A stretch of DNA of 64,000 bases from AP-15 sp963788085 (GTDB lineage: Bacteria; Pseudomonadota; Alphaproteobacteria; ATCC43930; CGMCC-115725). This document shows, piece after piece, positions 36,984-45,737 of this stretch. The stretch is taken from the NCBI GenBank assembly GCA_963788085.1, contig CAWBFS010000031.1:1-64000 (forward strand), read 5' to 3'. The translations under genes and the position numbers were made by a program. Position 1 is the first letter of the stretch. Every line of letters begins with the position of its first letter. A model generated the notes under the pieces. The model was given only the letters and a program-made list of their open reading frames with translations. It was not told the DNA's origin and ran no database searches.

Positions 36984-38129
36984 CGCACACGGTCTTCATC
37001 GAGGTCGGCCCATTGCAGGAGATCCGCTATTCGGGTATCCCGAATGTTACGTTGAACCTGTGCCGCTATTGGCTGCAGCAGCCCGGCGAGGCTAGCCGCT
37101 TCTTCCTCGGGCCCTATCTGATCGACCGCAGCGCCATCGCAGCCGTCGTGGAGGCGCGCAGCGGCGGCTTGTTTCAGCTGATGCTCGTCCGCCAGCAGGC
37201 GATCTGCGGGCTGGTCGCCAACGAGGTCAGGCGCTGCCCCACCCCCATTGCACTATTTCCGAACGTCAAATCCATCCCGGGCCTCTTCGACCTGTCTTTC
37301 CAGATCGTGCACGACCTCTCCTTCTTGCTGAGCCCGGAATTCCATCAGCCGAGACTTGGGCTATCACGGTCTGACCATCCTCAGAGACCTCGGCAGCAAT
37401 GCGCGGACCTTTTGCGTGTCGCAGGCAACGGCAGACGATCTCACGGCGTATCTCGCAGTGCCGGCGGACCGGATTACCGTTTGTCATCCCGGCGCCGACC
37501 CGCCGCCGGAGATCGACCAGGTACTGGCAAAATCTGCCGGACAGCGAACCCACCGTCCCTATGTCGTGGTCCCGGGAACGATCGAGCCGCGCAAGAACAT
37601 CGATCTGGTGCTGCTCGGCCTGCAGCGCATCCCGCAACTGCTGGCGAAGTACGACTGGGTCTTCATCGGAAGCCCGGGATGGCTGATCGCGTTCGACGAC
37701 CGCATTTCGCAATACGGTCTCGATGAGCATTATCGCGGCGGGGCGATCAAATGGCTCGGCTATGTCGACGAGTACCAGAAAGCCTTTCTCTACCGGTATG
37801 CAGAAATGGCGATCTATCCCTCGTTTTTCGAAGGGTTCGGCATCCCGGTCGTCGAAGCCATGTATTTCGGCTGCCCCGTCGTCTGCTCCTATTCGTCCGG
37901 GATACCGGAAGCCGGCGGCGACGCCGCCTTCTACTTCGACCCGACCTCGCTGCCGAGCTTCGAGCAGACGCTGTTGGCGGCGGTGCGGCGGCTGCGCCTC
38001 GAACGCGCGGCCATTCGCGCCGCCAGCCGCCGTCAGGCCTTGCGTTTCACTTGGCACAATTTCGCCCACCGGATCGACGAAGCGATAGCCGGCGCGGTTG
38101 CCGAAAACGCCGGGTCACACCGATCTTGA
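36980..38129 (+). CDS. GT4-type glycosyltransferase, +1 frameshift
   Basis: About 382 residues. The N-terminal half (FIEVGPLQEIRYSGIPNVTL; LFDLSFQIVHDLSFLLSPEF) leads to a frame change near 37350, and the continuation GYHGLTILRDLGSNARTFCV, YVVVPGTIEPRKNIDLVLLG, VFIGSPGWL, KWLGYVDEYQKAFLYRYAEM and YPSFFEGFGIPVVEAMYFGCP is a typical GT4 donor domain. It sits between another glycosyltransferase (ATGA overlap) and a DUF4214-like gene (TTGA overlap), forming a tight three-gene operon. Confidence 0.82.
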
Positions 38130-38422
38130 GTGCTCGAGAGATTATCGGCTTTCCCCGGCCGAGCGCCGAACGGGGGTTCGAGCTGATCGCCGAATTGCGC
38201 CGGCAGCGGCAGGCCGAGATCGCACGGATCACCGGGATCGCGATGCGGCTCGCAGCACGGTTTGGCGCCGAGACGGCCGTCGGGTTTCTCTACTACGAGA
38301 TCCTCGGTCGGCCGCCCGATCGTGAAGATCTGCCCGGTTACGCCGAGCGCTTCGACCGCACACCCTCAATGGTGCCGATAATCGTCGAGGAGCTCCTTGC
38401 CCTCGCCCGCTCACAGCAGTGA
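38126..38422 (+). CDS. Second DUF4214-like small protein
   Basis: A 98-residue protein starting with TTG at 38126, which overlaps the TGA of the glycosyltransferase (TTGA). It contains AVGFLYYEILGRPPDREDLP and YAERFDRTPSMVPIIVEELL, aligning with VVLLYNILLGRDPDPDGEAF of the 31071-31583 protein. The 3' end overlaps the convergent glycosyltransferase gene by 12 bp. The conserved arrangement behind a glycosyltransferase suggests a functional partner. Confidence 0.6.
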   Translation: MSAREIIGFPRPSAERGFELIAELRRQRQAEIARITGIAMRLAARFGAETAVGFLYYEILGRPPDREDLPGYAERFDRTPSMVPIIVEELLALARSQQ

Positions 38423-39625
38423 GCGCAACAAGTCCAGATAGGCCGGCAGCGTGACCGTTTGGACGTCGTAACGTTCGATCGCAGTCTGCCGCGCCGCAGT
38501 GCGAATTCTATCACTGGCACTGTCGTTATTGGTCGCGAGTGCACTCGCAATCCGGTCGGCCAGTGTCTCCACATCGAAGAAATCGACCAGCCGCCCGTTC
38601 TCTCCGTCGCGCATCACCTCCTCGACCGGCGGCGTGCGAGCGCTGACGACGAGGCAGCCGGCCGACATCGCCTCCAATAACGACCATGACAGCACGAACG
38701 GGTAAGTCAGATAGACGTGAACCGTCGAGATCTGCAACACCGTCAGGTATTGCTGGTATGGCAGGTGCCCGAGAAAGTGGATGCGCCTCAGGTCGAGCCT
38801 GCCGTTCAGCTCATCGAGCATCTTGACCCGCCAGCTGGCGGCCCCTTCCGGCTGGCGTCCATAGCTGACGCCGTCATTGCCGACGATCAGCACCTGCGCC
38901 GCCGGCCGCCTTTCGAGCACCTTTGGCAGAGAACGCATGAACACATGAAAGCCGCGGTAGGGTTCGAGGTCGCGCGCGCTATAGGTGACGATCTCGTCCG
39001 TCCGCGACAGGCAGCGGCCGCTGCCCAGCCAGAGGCGCGCCGTCGGGTCGGGCCGCACCAGGCTCGTATCGACCCCTTCATGCACGACCGTAATGCGGTC
39101 CCGGTAGCGTTTCGGATATTGCGAGCGCTGCCATTCGGTTGGGCTCTGGCCCCAATCGACCGCGTCGAGACCGAGCAGGTTCAGCGCATTGCGCGTCCGC
39201 AGCCGCATCGCCGCGTCCGGTTCCGGCGGGAATTCACGGTCGAAATCGACGTCCGATCCGCTCGCCCGATAGAAGAATTCGAAATAGCCGAGCAACGGGG
39301 TTTGCGGCCATAAATCCTTGACGTAGAGAATTTCTCCCCACCCGTTGTGGCCGATCACGATGTCCGGCACAAACCCGTCGCGGGCGAGCCATTCGCAGAG
39401 CCGCGCCACCGCCAGCCCGTTCGCCACGCCGCTCTCGAACTCGCGCGTATAAGCGTGTGCATCGCCGGATGGCGCCGCCGGCTGGTATTCGAGCTTGCGG
39501 ACACCGGCGATCTGGGCAGCCCGCGGCTGGGTGATGAAGCTGACTTCATGCCCGCTCTGCGCCAGATGACGCGCGATATGGACGTATTGGCCGGGCAAGT
39601 TCTGGTGGATGAGCAAAAACTTCAT
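38411..39625 (-). CDS. GT4 glycosyltransferase
   Basis: A 404-residue intact GT-B enzyme starting at ATG 39625. Seen: KFLLIHQNLPGQYVHIARHL, SFITQPRAAQIAGVRKLEY, DIVIGHNGWGEILYVKDLWP, EIVTYSARDLEPYRGFHVFM, VLIVGNDGVSYGRQP and the donor-site region PFVLSWSLLEAMSAGCLVVS. It resembles glycosyltransferases of the GT4 subgroup with an N-terminal DUF3492/GT4-like domain. It follows the methyltransferase gene by 4 bp and is last in the operon of three minus-strand genes. Confidence 0.88.
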   Translation of the reverse strand: MKFLLIHQNLPGQYVHIARHLAQSGHEVSFITQPRAAQIAGVRKLEYQPAAPSGDAHAYTREFESGVANGLAVARLCEWLARDGFVPDIVIGHNGWGEILYVKDLWPQTPLLGYFEFFYRASGSDVDFDREFPPEPDAAMRLRTRNALNLLGLDAVDWGQSPTEWQRSQYPKRYRDRITVVHEGVDTSLVRPDPTARLWLGSGRCLSRTDEIVTYSARDLEPYRGFHVFMRSLPKVLERRPAAQVLIVGNDGVSYGRQPEGAASWRVKMLDELNGRLDLRRIHFLGHLPYQQYLTVLQISTVHVYLTYPFVLSWSLLEAMSAGCLVVSARTPPVEEVMRDGENGRLVDFFDVETLADRIASALATNNDSASDRIRTAARQTAIERYDVQTVTLPAYLDLLRSLL

Positions 39626-39629
39626 CGGC

Positions 39630-40223
39630 TCAGCCTCTCCCTGGCTTGTAGCCGGTCGCCCACAAATCGAACGATGTTCCTTGGCGCAGGGAGACCTCGA
39701 CAAACCCTGCTTCGATCAGCAGCTTGTGCAAGCTTCGTGCGGTAAATCCGGTGCGGTGGGCCATAAACTGGTTGCCGCGCGCCAACGAAGCAGTGTGTCC
39801 GAAGATCATGTCGAGCGGCGTGATCGGGCCGCTCTGGGAAGTATACGCGCTGTCCTCGAGCCGATCGTCGACCACGAGCCGCGCTACCTGCTGCAGGTCC
39901 GGCAATGTCAGCAGCAGCAAGCCATGCGGTTTCAGGACTCGGAGGAACTCCGCCAGTGCCTGCGGCACTTCGTAGCGCTGCAGATGTTCGAGATTGTGCG
40001 AGGACCAAACGGCGTCAACCGAACCGGCGGCGACCGGACTGATGTCGGTGATCGAGCAGACGATGTCGGGTTGCACGGCCGGGTCGAGGTCGAGCCGGAT
40101 CTCACGCCATTCGGGTCCGTGAAAATGGCGGTGCAGCTTCTGCCGCAGGGGATAGCCGCAGCCGACATTCAATACGATTTTGGACAGGGCAGCGTTCGCA
40201 TCGGGCGAGCATATGTCGTGCAT
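39630..40223 (-). CDS. SAM-dependent methyltransferase
   Basis: A 197-residue class I methyltransferase from ATG 40223 (TTG at 40271 overlapping the upstream stop is an alternative). IVLNVGCGYPLRQKLHRHF is motif I, LDLDPAVQPDIVCSITD motif II, VDAVWSSHNLEHLQRYEVPQ motif IV, and LKPHGLLLLTLPDLQQVARL motif V. The HNLEHL pattern is usual for Methyltransf_11 enzymes in glycan clusters. Confidence 0.85.
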   Translation of the reverse strand: MHDICSPDANAALSKIVLNVGCGYPLRQKLHRHFHGPEWREIRLDLDPAVQPDIVCSITDISPVAAGSVDAVWSSHNLEHLQRYEVPQALAEFLRVLKPHGLLLLTLPDLQQVARLVVDDRLEDSAYTSQSGPITPLDMIFGHTASLARGNQFMAHRTGFTARSLHKLLIEAGFVEVSLRQGTSFDLWATGYKPGRG

Positions 40224-40267
40224 TGTCACGGTATCGCGGCGTTGAGGCGATCGGACAGCCGCAGGTC

Positions 40268-41182
40268 TCAAGAACGAGACCGTCGGATCAGGCGCACATT
40301 GATCGCCTCCAGTGGGTCGTCGGCAATCGGTGGAATGCAGAGTTCGCCATTGCGGTGCGGCCCCACGACTCCGCTCTCGAAAAAGGCGCCCTGGTAGACG
40401 ACATCCAATCGCTCGGCGACGTGTGGCGTCAGACGGATTGCGAACCCGGTCAATGGCAGGCCCTGCCCGCGCGTGCCGCAGAGCTTGGCATCGGTGACCC
40501 AGGGCGTCTGTCGGCCCTTCGGACCCAATGCTTTGAATTCGATGTCGCGCGCCAGCAATGTGTCGACCGGCCGGATGCTGAAGGCTTCAATGCGCAGTTT
40601 CTTGCCGCGATTGCCCGCCCAGCCTTCCCCTGAAAAGCGCCGGTCCCCGAGCCGCTCCACATGGAGCACGATCTCGGTGCGGATTTCCTCCGGCTCGTCG
40701 GCCGGGTAGCCGGCCGGATCGGGGGATCGGGGCACCGCGCCATTCGAACGGGGCCGATCGAGCCGCCGCACGTGGATTTCGGGTACGGTGACGGTCTGCG
40801 CCGGAAGACCGTAGGCGGTGACGAGTACATGTGCGCCACCCGCCGGCGACTTGACGATGACCGCGCCACCCTCCCGGTCGAGCCAGCTGTCGCCGCGCCC
40901 GGAACTGTCGATGATCTCGGCACTGCGTTCTCGCTCACTCCACAGCGCGGAGACGTGCACCGCGGGCACTTGGAGACAGGAGACCTGGCCGAGCATGCCG
41001 AGGCTCTCGCCGATTTCGAGGGCATAAAGACCCTGCTCGAGCGCAACGATATTGGCCATTGTGGAAGGCTGATCGGATCTTCCGAGCGTCCTCTCCTCCG
41101 GCATCGCGTCGGTCGGCTCGAAGCGGTTGGCCTTGATTGAATGGATCACGATTTTTCTCGATTTGCGGGAATCTCGTTGCAT
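40268..41182 (-). CDS. ChW-repeat-like protein of unknown function
   Basis: A 304-residue protein from ATG 41182 (TTG 41209 possible). The C-terminal half has repeats such as GEGWAGNRGKKLRIEAFSIR and a later block PWVTDAKLCGTRGQGLPLTG followed by FAIRL, which resemble the W-V-x-(D)-G-x-x-x-G-T-x-G-x-x-L-R-L-E pattern of ChW (clostridial hydrophobic W) repeats. There is no signal peptide, so any export would need a leaderless route. First gene of the minus-strand operon and divergent from the response regulator operon. Confidence 0.5.
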   Translation of the reverse strand: MQRDSRKSRKIVIHSIKANRFEPTDAMPEERTLGRSDQPSTMANIVALEQGLYALEIGESLGMLGQVSCLQVPAVHVSALWSERERSAEIIDSSGRGDSWLDREGGAVIVKSPAGGAHVLVTAYGLPAQTVTVPEIHVRRLDRPRSNGAVPRSPDPAGYPADEPEEIRTEIVLHVERLGDRRFSGEGWAGNRGKKLRIEAFSIRPVDTLLARDIEFKALGPKGRQTPWVTDAKLCGTRGQGLPLTGFAIRLTPHVAERLDVVYQGAFFESGVVGPHRNGELCIPPIADDPLEAINVRLIRRSRS

Positions 41183-41185
41183 GTC

Positions 41186-41200
41186 GCTCTCAATGAGAGC
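41186..41200. promoter_or_regulatory. Short perfect palindrome over the ribosome site
   Basis: GCTCTCA-A-TGAGAGC is a 7-bp-arm inverted repeat that covers the presumed Shine-Dalgarno of the ChW-like gene. It could form a translation-blocking hairpin or be a protein-binding site for the adjacent regulator. Confidence 0.3.
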
Positions 41201-41341
41201 AACTCCCAATTAACGCGCAAACCTGACGTCTTTGTTAATCCCGTCGGGAATAACCAAGTCAACTGTTGCTCTATTTAATGAAAATTCGAACAAATCTCTG
41301 ATGAGTTCGCGGTAAATAAGCTGATTTCGAAATATTTCTGG

Positions 41342-41371
41342 TTGCTACGGTTCGAGGCTATTTGCTATAAG
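41342..41371 (+). promoter_or_regulatory. Putative sigma-70 promoter of the export operon
   Basis: TTGCTA, an 18-bp spacer and TATAAG lie 33 bp before the response regulator start, in an AT-rich 190-bp spacer. Single-sequence match only. Confidence 0.35.
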
Positions 41372-41403
41372 GGGTTGCAGGATAAGATCAGGATCAACCG
41401 TGG

Positions 41404-42171
41404 ATGAGCGCAGCTACCACTATATTATTCGCACGTGAAGATTTATCAATACCGGGGAGTGCGGAGGTCGGGGTCCCGGGACGTGATCGGTCGGATTCGA
41501 TCCAAGCGCATTTTTTTGAGCTGCTCAGCCGCAGCAGCCCCGATGTGATCGTCCTCGATTTCAGCCGTGCCCCGGCGGCGGGTACGAATACGATTCTGAC
41601 TGTTAGGCGGCGGACCGATATTCCGATACTGGTGGTGTGCAGCCCCGAACAATCACAAATAGAAGATTACCGCATTGCCGGTGCGGCGGATTGCATTGCC
41701 GCACCGGTCGACATCGTCGGGTTGAACCAGACAATACAACGGATTGTACGGGTCAGAGGCCGCGAAAGGCCGGTGTCGAGCAGAGCCCCCGACAATTTCC
41801 GCTTCGCCGGAGTGAGCTTTTTTCCGGGCCGCAATCTGCTTACGGCCCTCGAGGGCAACAACACAGACCTGACAACCTCGGAGGCCCGTCTGCTGACGCA
41901 TTTCGTGTCGCGGCCTTGGACGCTCTGCACACGCAGCGAAATCGGCGAACTGCTTTATGGACGCGAGCACTCGGTCGGCGACCGTGCCATCGATGTCGTG
42001 GTCAATCGGCTTCGCAAAAAACTGGTTTTGGCCGGCGGCATTGACGCGGAGCAGCTGATCAAGACCGAGTTCCGCCACGGCTATTTGCTGGCGGCCGACG
42101 TGGCGAGATTGCCGTACGCGGCATCAGTCCCGCCCCGCAGCATCGTGGCACCAGCACCGCAGCACTCATGA
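41404..42171 (+). CDS. OmpR-type response regulator with degenerate receiver
   Basis: A 255-residue regulator. The receiver retains a phospho-acceptor-like aspartate (VIVLDFSRAPAAG), but the early acidic pair is altered (ILFARED) and the invariant lysine is alanine in CIAAPVD. The C-terminal winged helix (TDLTTSEARLLTHFVSRPW; GDRAIDVVVNRLRKKL; IKTEFRHGYLLA) is intact. No histidine kinase is nearby. It overlaps the ABC gene by 4 bp (ATGA), so it likely controls its own operon in a phosphorylation-independent way. Confidence 0.85.
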   Translation: MSAATTILFAREDLSIPGSAEVGVPGRDRSDSIQAHFFELLSRSSPDVIVLDFSRAPAAGTNTILTVRRRTDIPILVVCSPEQSQIEDYRIAGAADCIAAPVDIVGLNQTIQRIVRVRGRERPVSSRAPDNFRFAGVSFFPGRNLLTALEGNNTDLTTSEARLLTHFVSRPWTLCTRSEIGELLYGREHSVGDRAIDVVVNRLRKKLVLAGGIDAEQLIKTEFRHGYLLAADVARLPYAASVPPRSIVAPAPQHS

Positions 42172-44404
42172 CCACTATAGCCGGGCCGCTCGACTGCAAT
42201 AGTTCTCCCGCTGCGGGGGCGGCGTTGCTCGGCGCTCTGGCAATCGTCGCACGGCACCGCGGGATCCATCTCGGCCCGGCGCAGCTGCGCCGCGATCACC
42301 GGATCGCAGCAGACGGCCCGACGCCGGAAGAGCTGCTCCGGATTACCCGCGCCAACGGCCTGAGGGCAGTGCCCGCACGGCTCCACTTTGATGATCTGAT
42401 GCAAATGGGGCGGGCATTGCCTGCCGTCCTGCTGCTCAAGAACGGCTGCGCCATGGTTCTGCTGCGGGCCGAGGCAAAGGCCCAGCCGCCGCATGTCGTG
42501 GTGCAAGACCCTTTGGCGGGCGAGGATGCGCTCCTGACACCTGGACGCGCAGCGGCTCGCTTTGGCATGGTCGGGCGACGTCATCCTCATCAAGCGCGAC
42601 TACCGCCTCAGCGACGAGGATCAACCGTTCGGGCTGCGCCTGATTGCGGCGCAGCTGTTCCGCGACCGCCGCCTCGTCCGGGACATTGGCGTGGCTGCGA
42701 TCCTGCTCAGCCTTCTGGCGCTCGGTCCGATCATGTTCTGGCGGTTGCTGATCGACCGGGTCGTCTATTTCCAAAGCCTCGACACGCTCGCCGTCTTATG
42801 CGTCACGATGCTGGTGCTGATCATATTCGAGACGATCTTCGGGTATTTGCGCCGCTTTCTCGTCCTTCACATCACCGCCCGGATCGACGCTAACCTATAC
42901 ACCTACATGTTCAACAAGGTGCTTGAACCTGCCTCTGGATTTTTTCGAGCGGTCATCGACCGGGATGATCACCCGCGACATGAACGAGATGTTCAAGATT
43001 CGCGGGTTCTTGACGGGACAGATATTCGGCACGGTGCTCGACAGCTTCGTGTTGCTGATATTTCTGCCGATCATGTTTTTCTTCAGCGCGATCCTGACCG
43101 GAACGGTGCTGGGGTTTTGCGGGCTGATCTGCCTGTGGATCATCTGGATGTTGCCCGCGCTGCGCCGCAAGGGCGCTGCCGCCTTCCGCGCCGAAGGTCT
43201 AAAGAATGCGTTTCTGGTGGAAAACCTGCAGGGCATCCGGACGGTGAAGTCGCTGGCGCTCGATGCGCGCCAGCGGCACGAGTGGGATGTCCGCGTCGCT
43301 ACGGCGGCGCGGCTGCGCCTCGAGGAGGGACGGACCGCCAATGTCATCCAGACCGTCGTGACGCCGCTCGAAAGGCTGATGGTCAACGGCACCTTTGCGC
43401 TCGCTGTTTATCTCGCGATCACCACGAAAGATCAGGTCTATGTCGGCGCTCTGGTCGCGTTCATGATGCTGACCCAGCGGGTGGCCGCCCCCTTGGTCCA
43501 ACTGTCGCACTTGCTGCAGCAATATGACGAGGCGCAGCTTGCGGTTAAGGCCGTCTCCAACCTTGTCAACCAACCGGCCGAGGAGGGCCGGTCAAAGGCT
43601 GGGATCCGCACCCCGCTGAAGGGCCGCATCGAGTTCGCGAATGTGAGATTTAGCTATCGCGGCTCGTCCTCGCCGGCGCTCGACGGCGTCTCGTTCACTG
43701 CCCCGGAAGGCACCATTCTCGGCATCATGGGGCGCAGCGGCTCGGGCAAAACCACCGTAACCCGGCTATTGCAGATGCTGCACGGCAATTACGAGGGACT
43801 GATCAAGATCGACGGCAATGACTTACGGGAAATCGACGTCGACCATCTGCGCTCCAGCCTCGGGGTGGTGCTGCAGGACAATTTTCTGTTCAGCGGCACG
43901 ATCCGCGAAGCGATCGCTGCGTCAAAGCCGGATGCGAGCTTCGAGGAGATTGTTTACGCCGCGCGGCTCGCCGGCGCGGAGGAGTTCATCGAACACCTGC
44001 CTCGCGGCTACGAGACCCACGTTCAGGAGGGCTCCGCCAACTTCTCGGGCGGGCAGCGCCAGCGCCTGGCGATCGCCCGTGCTTTGATCGGCGATCCGCG
44101 CATCCTGATCCTCGACGAGGCGACCAGTGCTCTCGACGCCGAGAGCGAAGCAATCGTCAATGCGAATTTGCTGCGGATTGCCAAAGGCCGCACGCTCGTG
44201 ATCATTTCCCACCGCCTTTCGGTGCTGGTGAAAGCCGACATCGTATTGGTGCTCGAACGCGGCCGGGTCTACGATTCCGGACGGCACGACGAGCTGCTCG
44301 AGCGCTGCGATATCTATCGCGGGCTCTGGCATCAGCAAAATCAGCACCTGCAAACCAGGCCGACCCATGCGCTTGTTCCGCTTCGTGCCGGCACCGCGGC
44401 GTAA
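42168..44404 (+). CDS. Type I secretion ABC transporter (HlyB-like), two +1 frameshifts
   Basis: About 744 residues. The N-terminal C39-like domain (AALLGALAIVARHRGIHLGP; LRAVPARLHFDD) has no catalytic cysteine in the usual DCGxxCL position, so it is a non-proteolytic docking domain as in HlyB. Frame change near 42560 leads to LAWSGDVILIKRDYRL and the membrane domain; a second at 42923 (extra T in CTT) continues LNLPLDFFERSSTGMITRDM. The ATPase has GIMGRSGSGKTTVTRLL, NFSGGQRQRLAIARALIGDP and ILILDEATSALDAESE. It belongs to the peptidase-domain ABC exporters and overlaps the HlyD gene. Confidence 0.87.
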
Positions 44405-45737
44405 CCCGATGCCCGATGCGCTGATCCGGATCTTTCAGTCCGAGGTCGGCGAGGTCCGCGAGGATCCGGAACCGGCACAGCTGCGGGTCACTCTGCATGT
44501 GCTGGCCGGGCTGTTTATCGCTCTGCTCGCGGTCAGCTTCTTTATGCAGATCAACCGGGTCGTAACATCGTCTGCGGGCCAGATCGTCACGACTGAGCCG
44601 TCCATCGTTCTGCAGGCGCTCGATCCCTCGATCATCAAGAGCCTCGACGTGCAGGAAGGCGAGCGCGTCAAGCGCGGACAGCTCCTGGCGACGCTCGATC
44701 CGACATTCGCCGCCGCCGATGTCGGCGCCGCGGCTTCGCAGATCGCCAGCCTCGACGCGCAGATCGCGCGCGCCGAGGCTGAGCTGGCGCGGCGCGATTT
44801 CAACCCGCCTTTGACAGTCACGCCCGAAGCTGCCTACGGGGCGCTCCAGCGCGCGTACTACCTGCAGCGCAAAGGCCAGTTCGAGGCGCAATTACGAGCC
44901 TATGACGAGCAGATCGCGCAAAACAAGGCGACGATCCGCAAGCTCGAGGACGACCTCGCCCATTACGACGGCCGAGTCAAGATCTCACAGGAGATCGAGG
45001 GGATGCGGGCCAGTCTGGCGGCCAGTCAGTTCGGCAGCCGCCTCAACCTGCTGACTGCGACAGATCAGCGCCTCGAAATTCTGCGGACGCAGGATTTCGA
45101 CCGCAACGGCCTTACTGAAGCCGAGCACCAGCTCGCCTCCACAATCGCCAATCGCGACGCCTTTGTCGAGCAATGGTCGGGACAGGTCAGCCAGGAGCTG
45201 GTGACGGCGCGCAATGCGTTGGACACCGCTCGACAGCAACTGGCCAAAGCGTCGAGGCATCAGGATCTGGTGCGCCTCGAGGCGCCGGAGGACGCGGTCG
45301 TCTTGAGGCTGCCAAAACTGTCGGTCGGCTCGGTTCTGAAAGAGGGCGATCCCCTTATCACCCTCGCTCCGCTACATTCCCCGGTCGAGGCGGAGCTACA
45401 CATTGCCACGCGCGAAATCGGGTTTGTCCGCCCCGGCGACAGCGCCACGGTGAAGCTCGATCCGTTCAGCTTTGTCGAGCACGGCACCGCCTCGGGTTAC
45501 GTGCGCTGGATCAGCGAGGGCGCCTTTTCGCAGGATGACAACGGCAGCGCGGTCGACCCTTATTACAAGGCGCGCATTGCATTCACCGAAGTCAAGCTGA
45601 ACGCGGTGCCCGACAGTTTCAGGCTGGTGCCGGGGATGACCCTGACCGCCGACATCAGTGTCGGGTCGCGCTCCGTCTTCATGTACGTGCTGAAGGGCGT
45701 GATCCGCAGCGTCAACGAGGCAATGCGCGAGCCGTGA
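44367..45737 (+). CDS. HlyD family membrane fusion protein
   Basis: A 456-residue adaptor (442 from ATG 44409). A single membrane segment (VLAGLFIALLAVSFFMQI) is followed by VVTSSAGQIVTTEPSIVLQALDPSIIKSL (lipoyl-like half, in part), long alpha-helical coiled coil, and a second lipoyl half and beta-barrel (VLRLPKLSVGSVLKEGDPLI; VRPGDSATVKLDPFSF; LVPGMTLTADISVGSRSVFM). The C-terminal VLKGVIRSVNEAMREP is typical of type I secretion HlyD. It bridges the ABC protein to an outer-membrane channel, which is not encoded here. Confidence 0.9.
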   Translation: MRLFRFVPAPRRNPMPDALIRIFQSEVGEVREDPEPAQLRVTLHVLAGLFIALLAVSFFMQINRVVTSSAGQIVTTEPSIVLQALDPSIIKSLDVQEGERVKRGQLLATLDPTFAAADVGAAASQIASLDAQIARAEAELARRDFNPPLTVTPEAAYGALQRAYYLQRKGQFEAQLRAYDEQIAQNKATIRKLEDDLAHYDGRVKISQEIEGMRASLAASQFGSRLNLLTATDQRLEILRTQDFDRNGLTEAEHQLASTIANRDAFVEQWSGQVSQELVTARNALDTARQQLAKASRHQDLVRLEAPEDAVVLRLPKLSVGSVLKEGDPLITLAPLHSPVEAELHIATREIGFVRPGDSATVKLDPFSFVEHGTASGYVRWISEGAFSQDDNGSAVDPYYKARIAFTEVKLNAVPDSFRLVPGMTLTADISVGSRSVFMYVLKGVIRSVNEAMREP

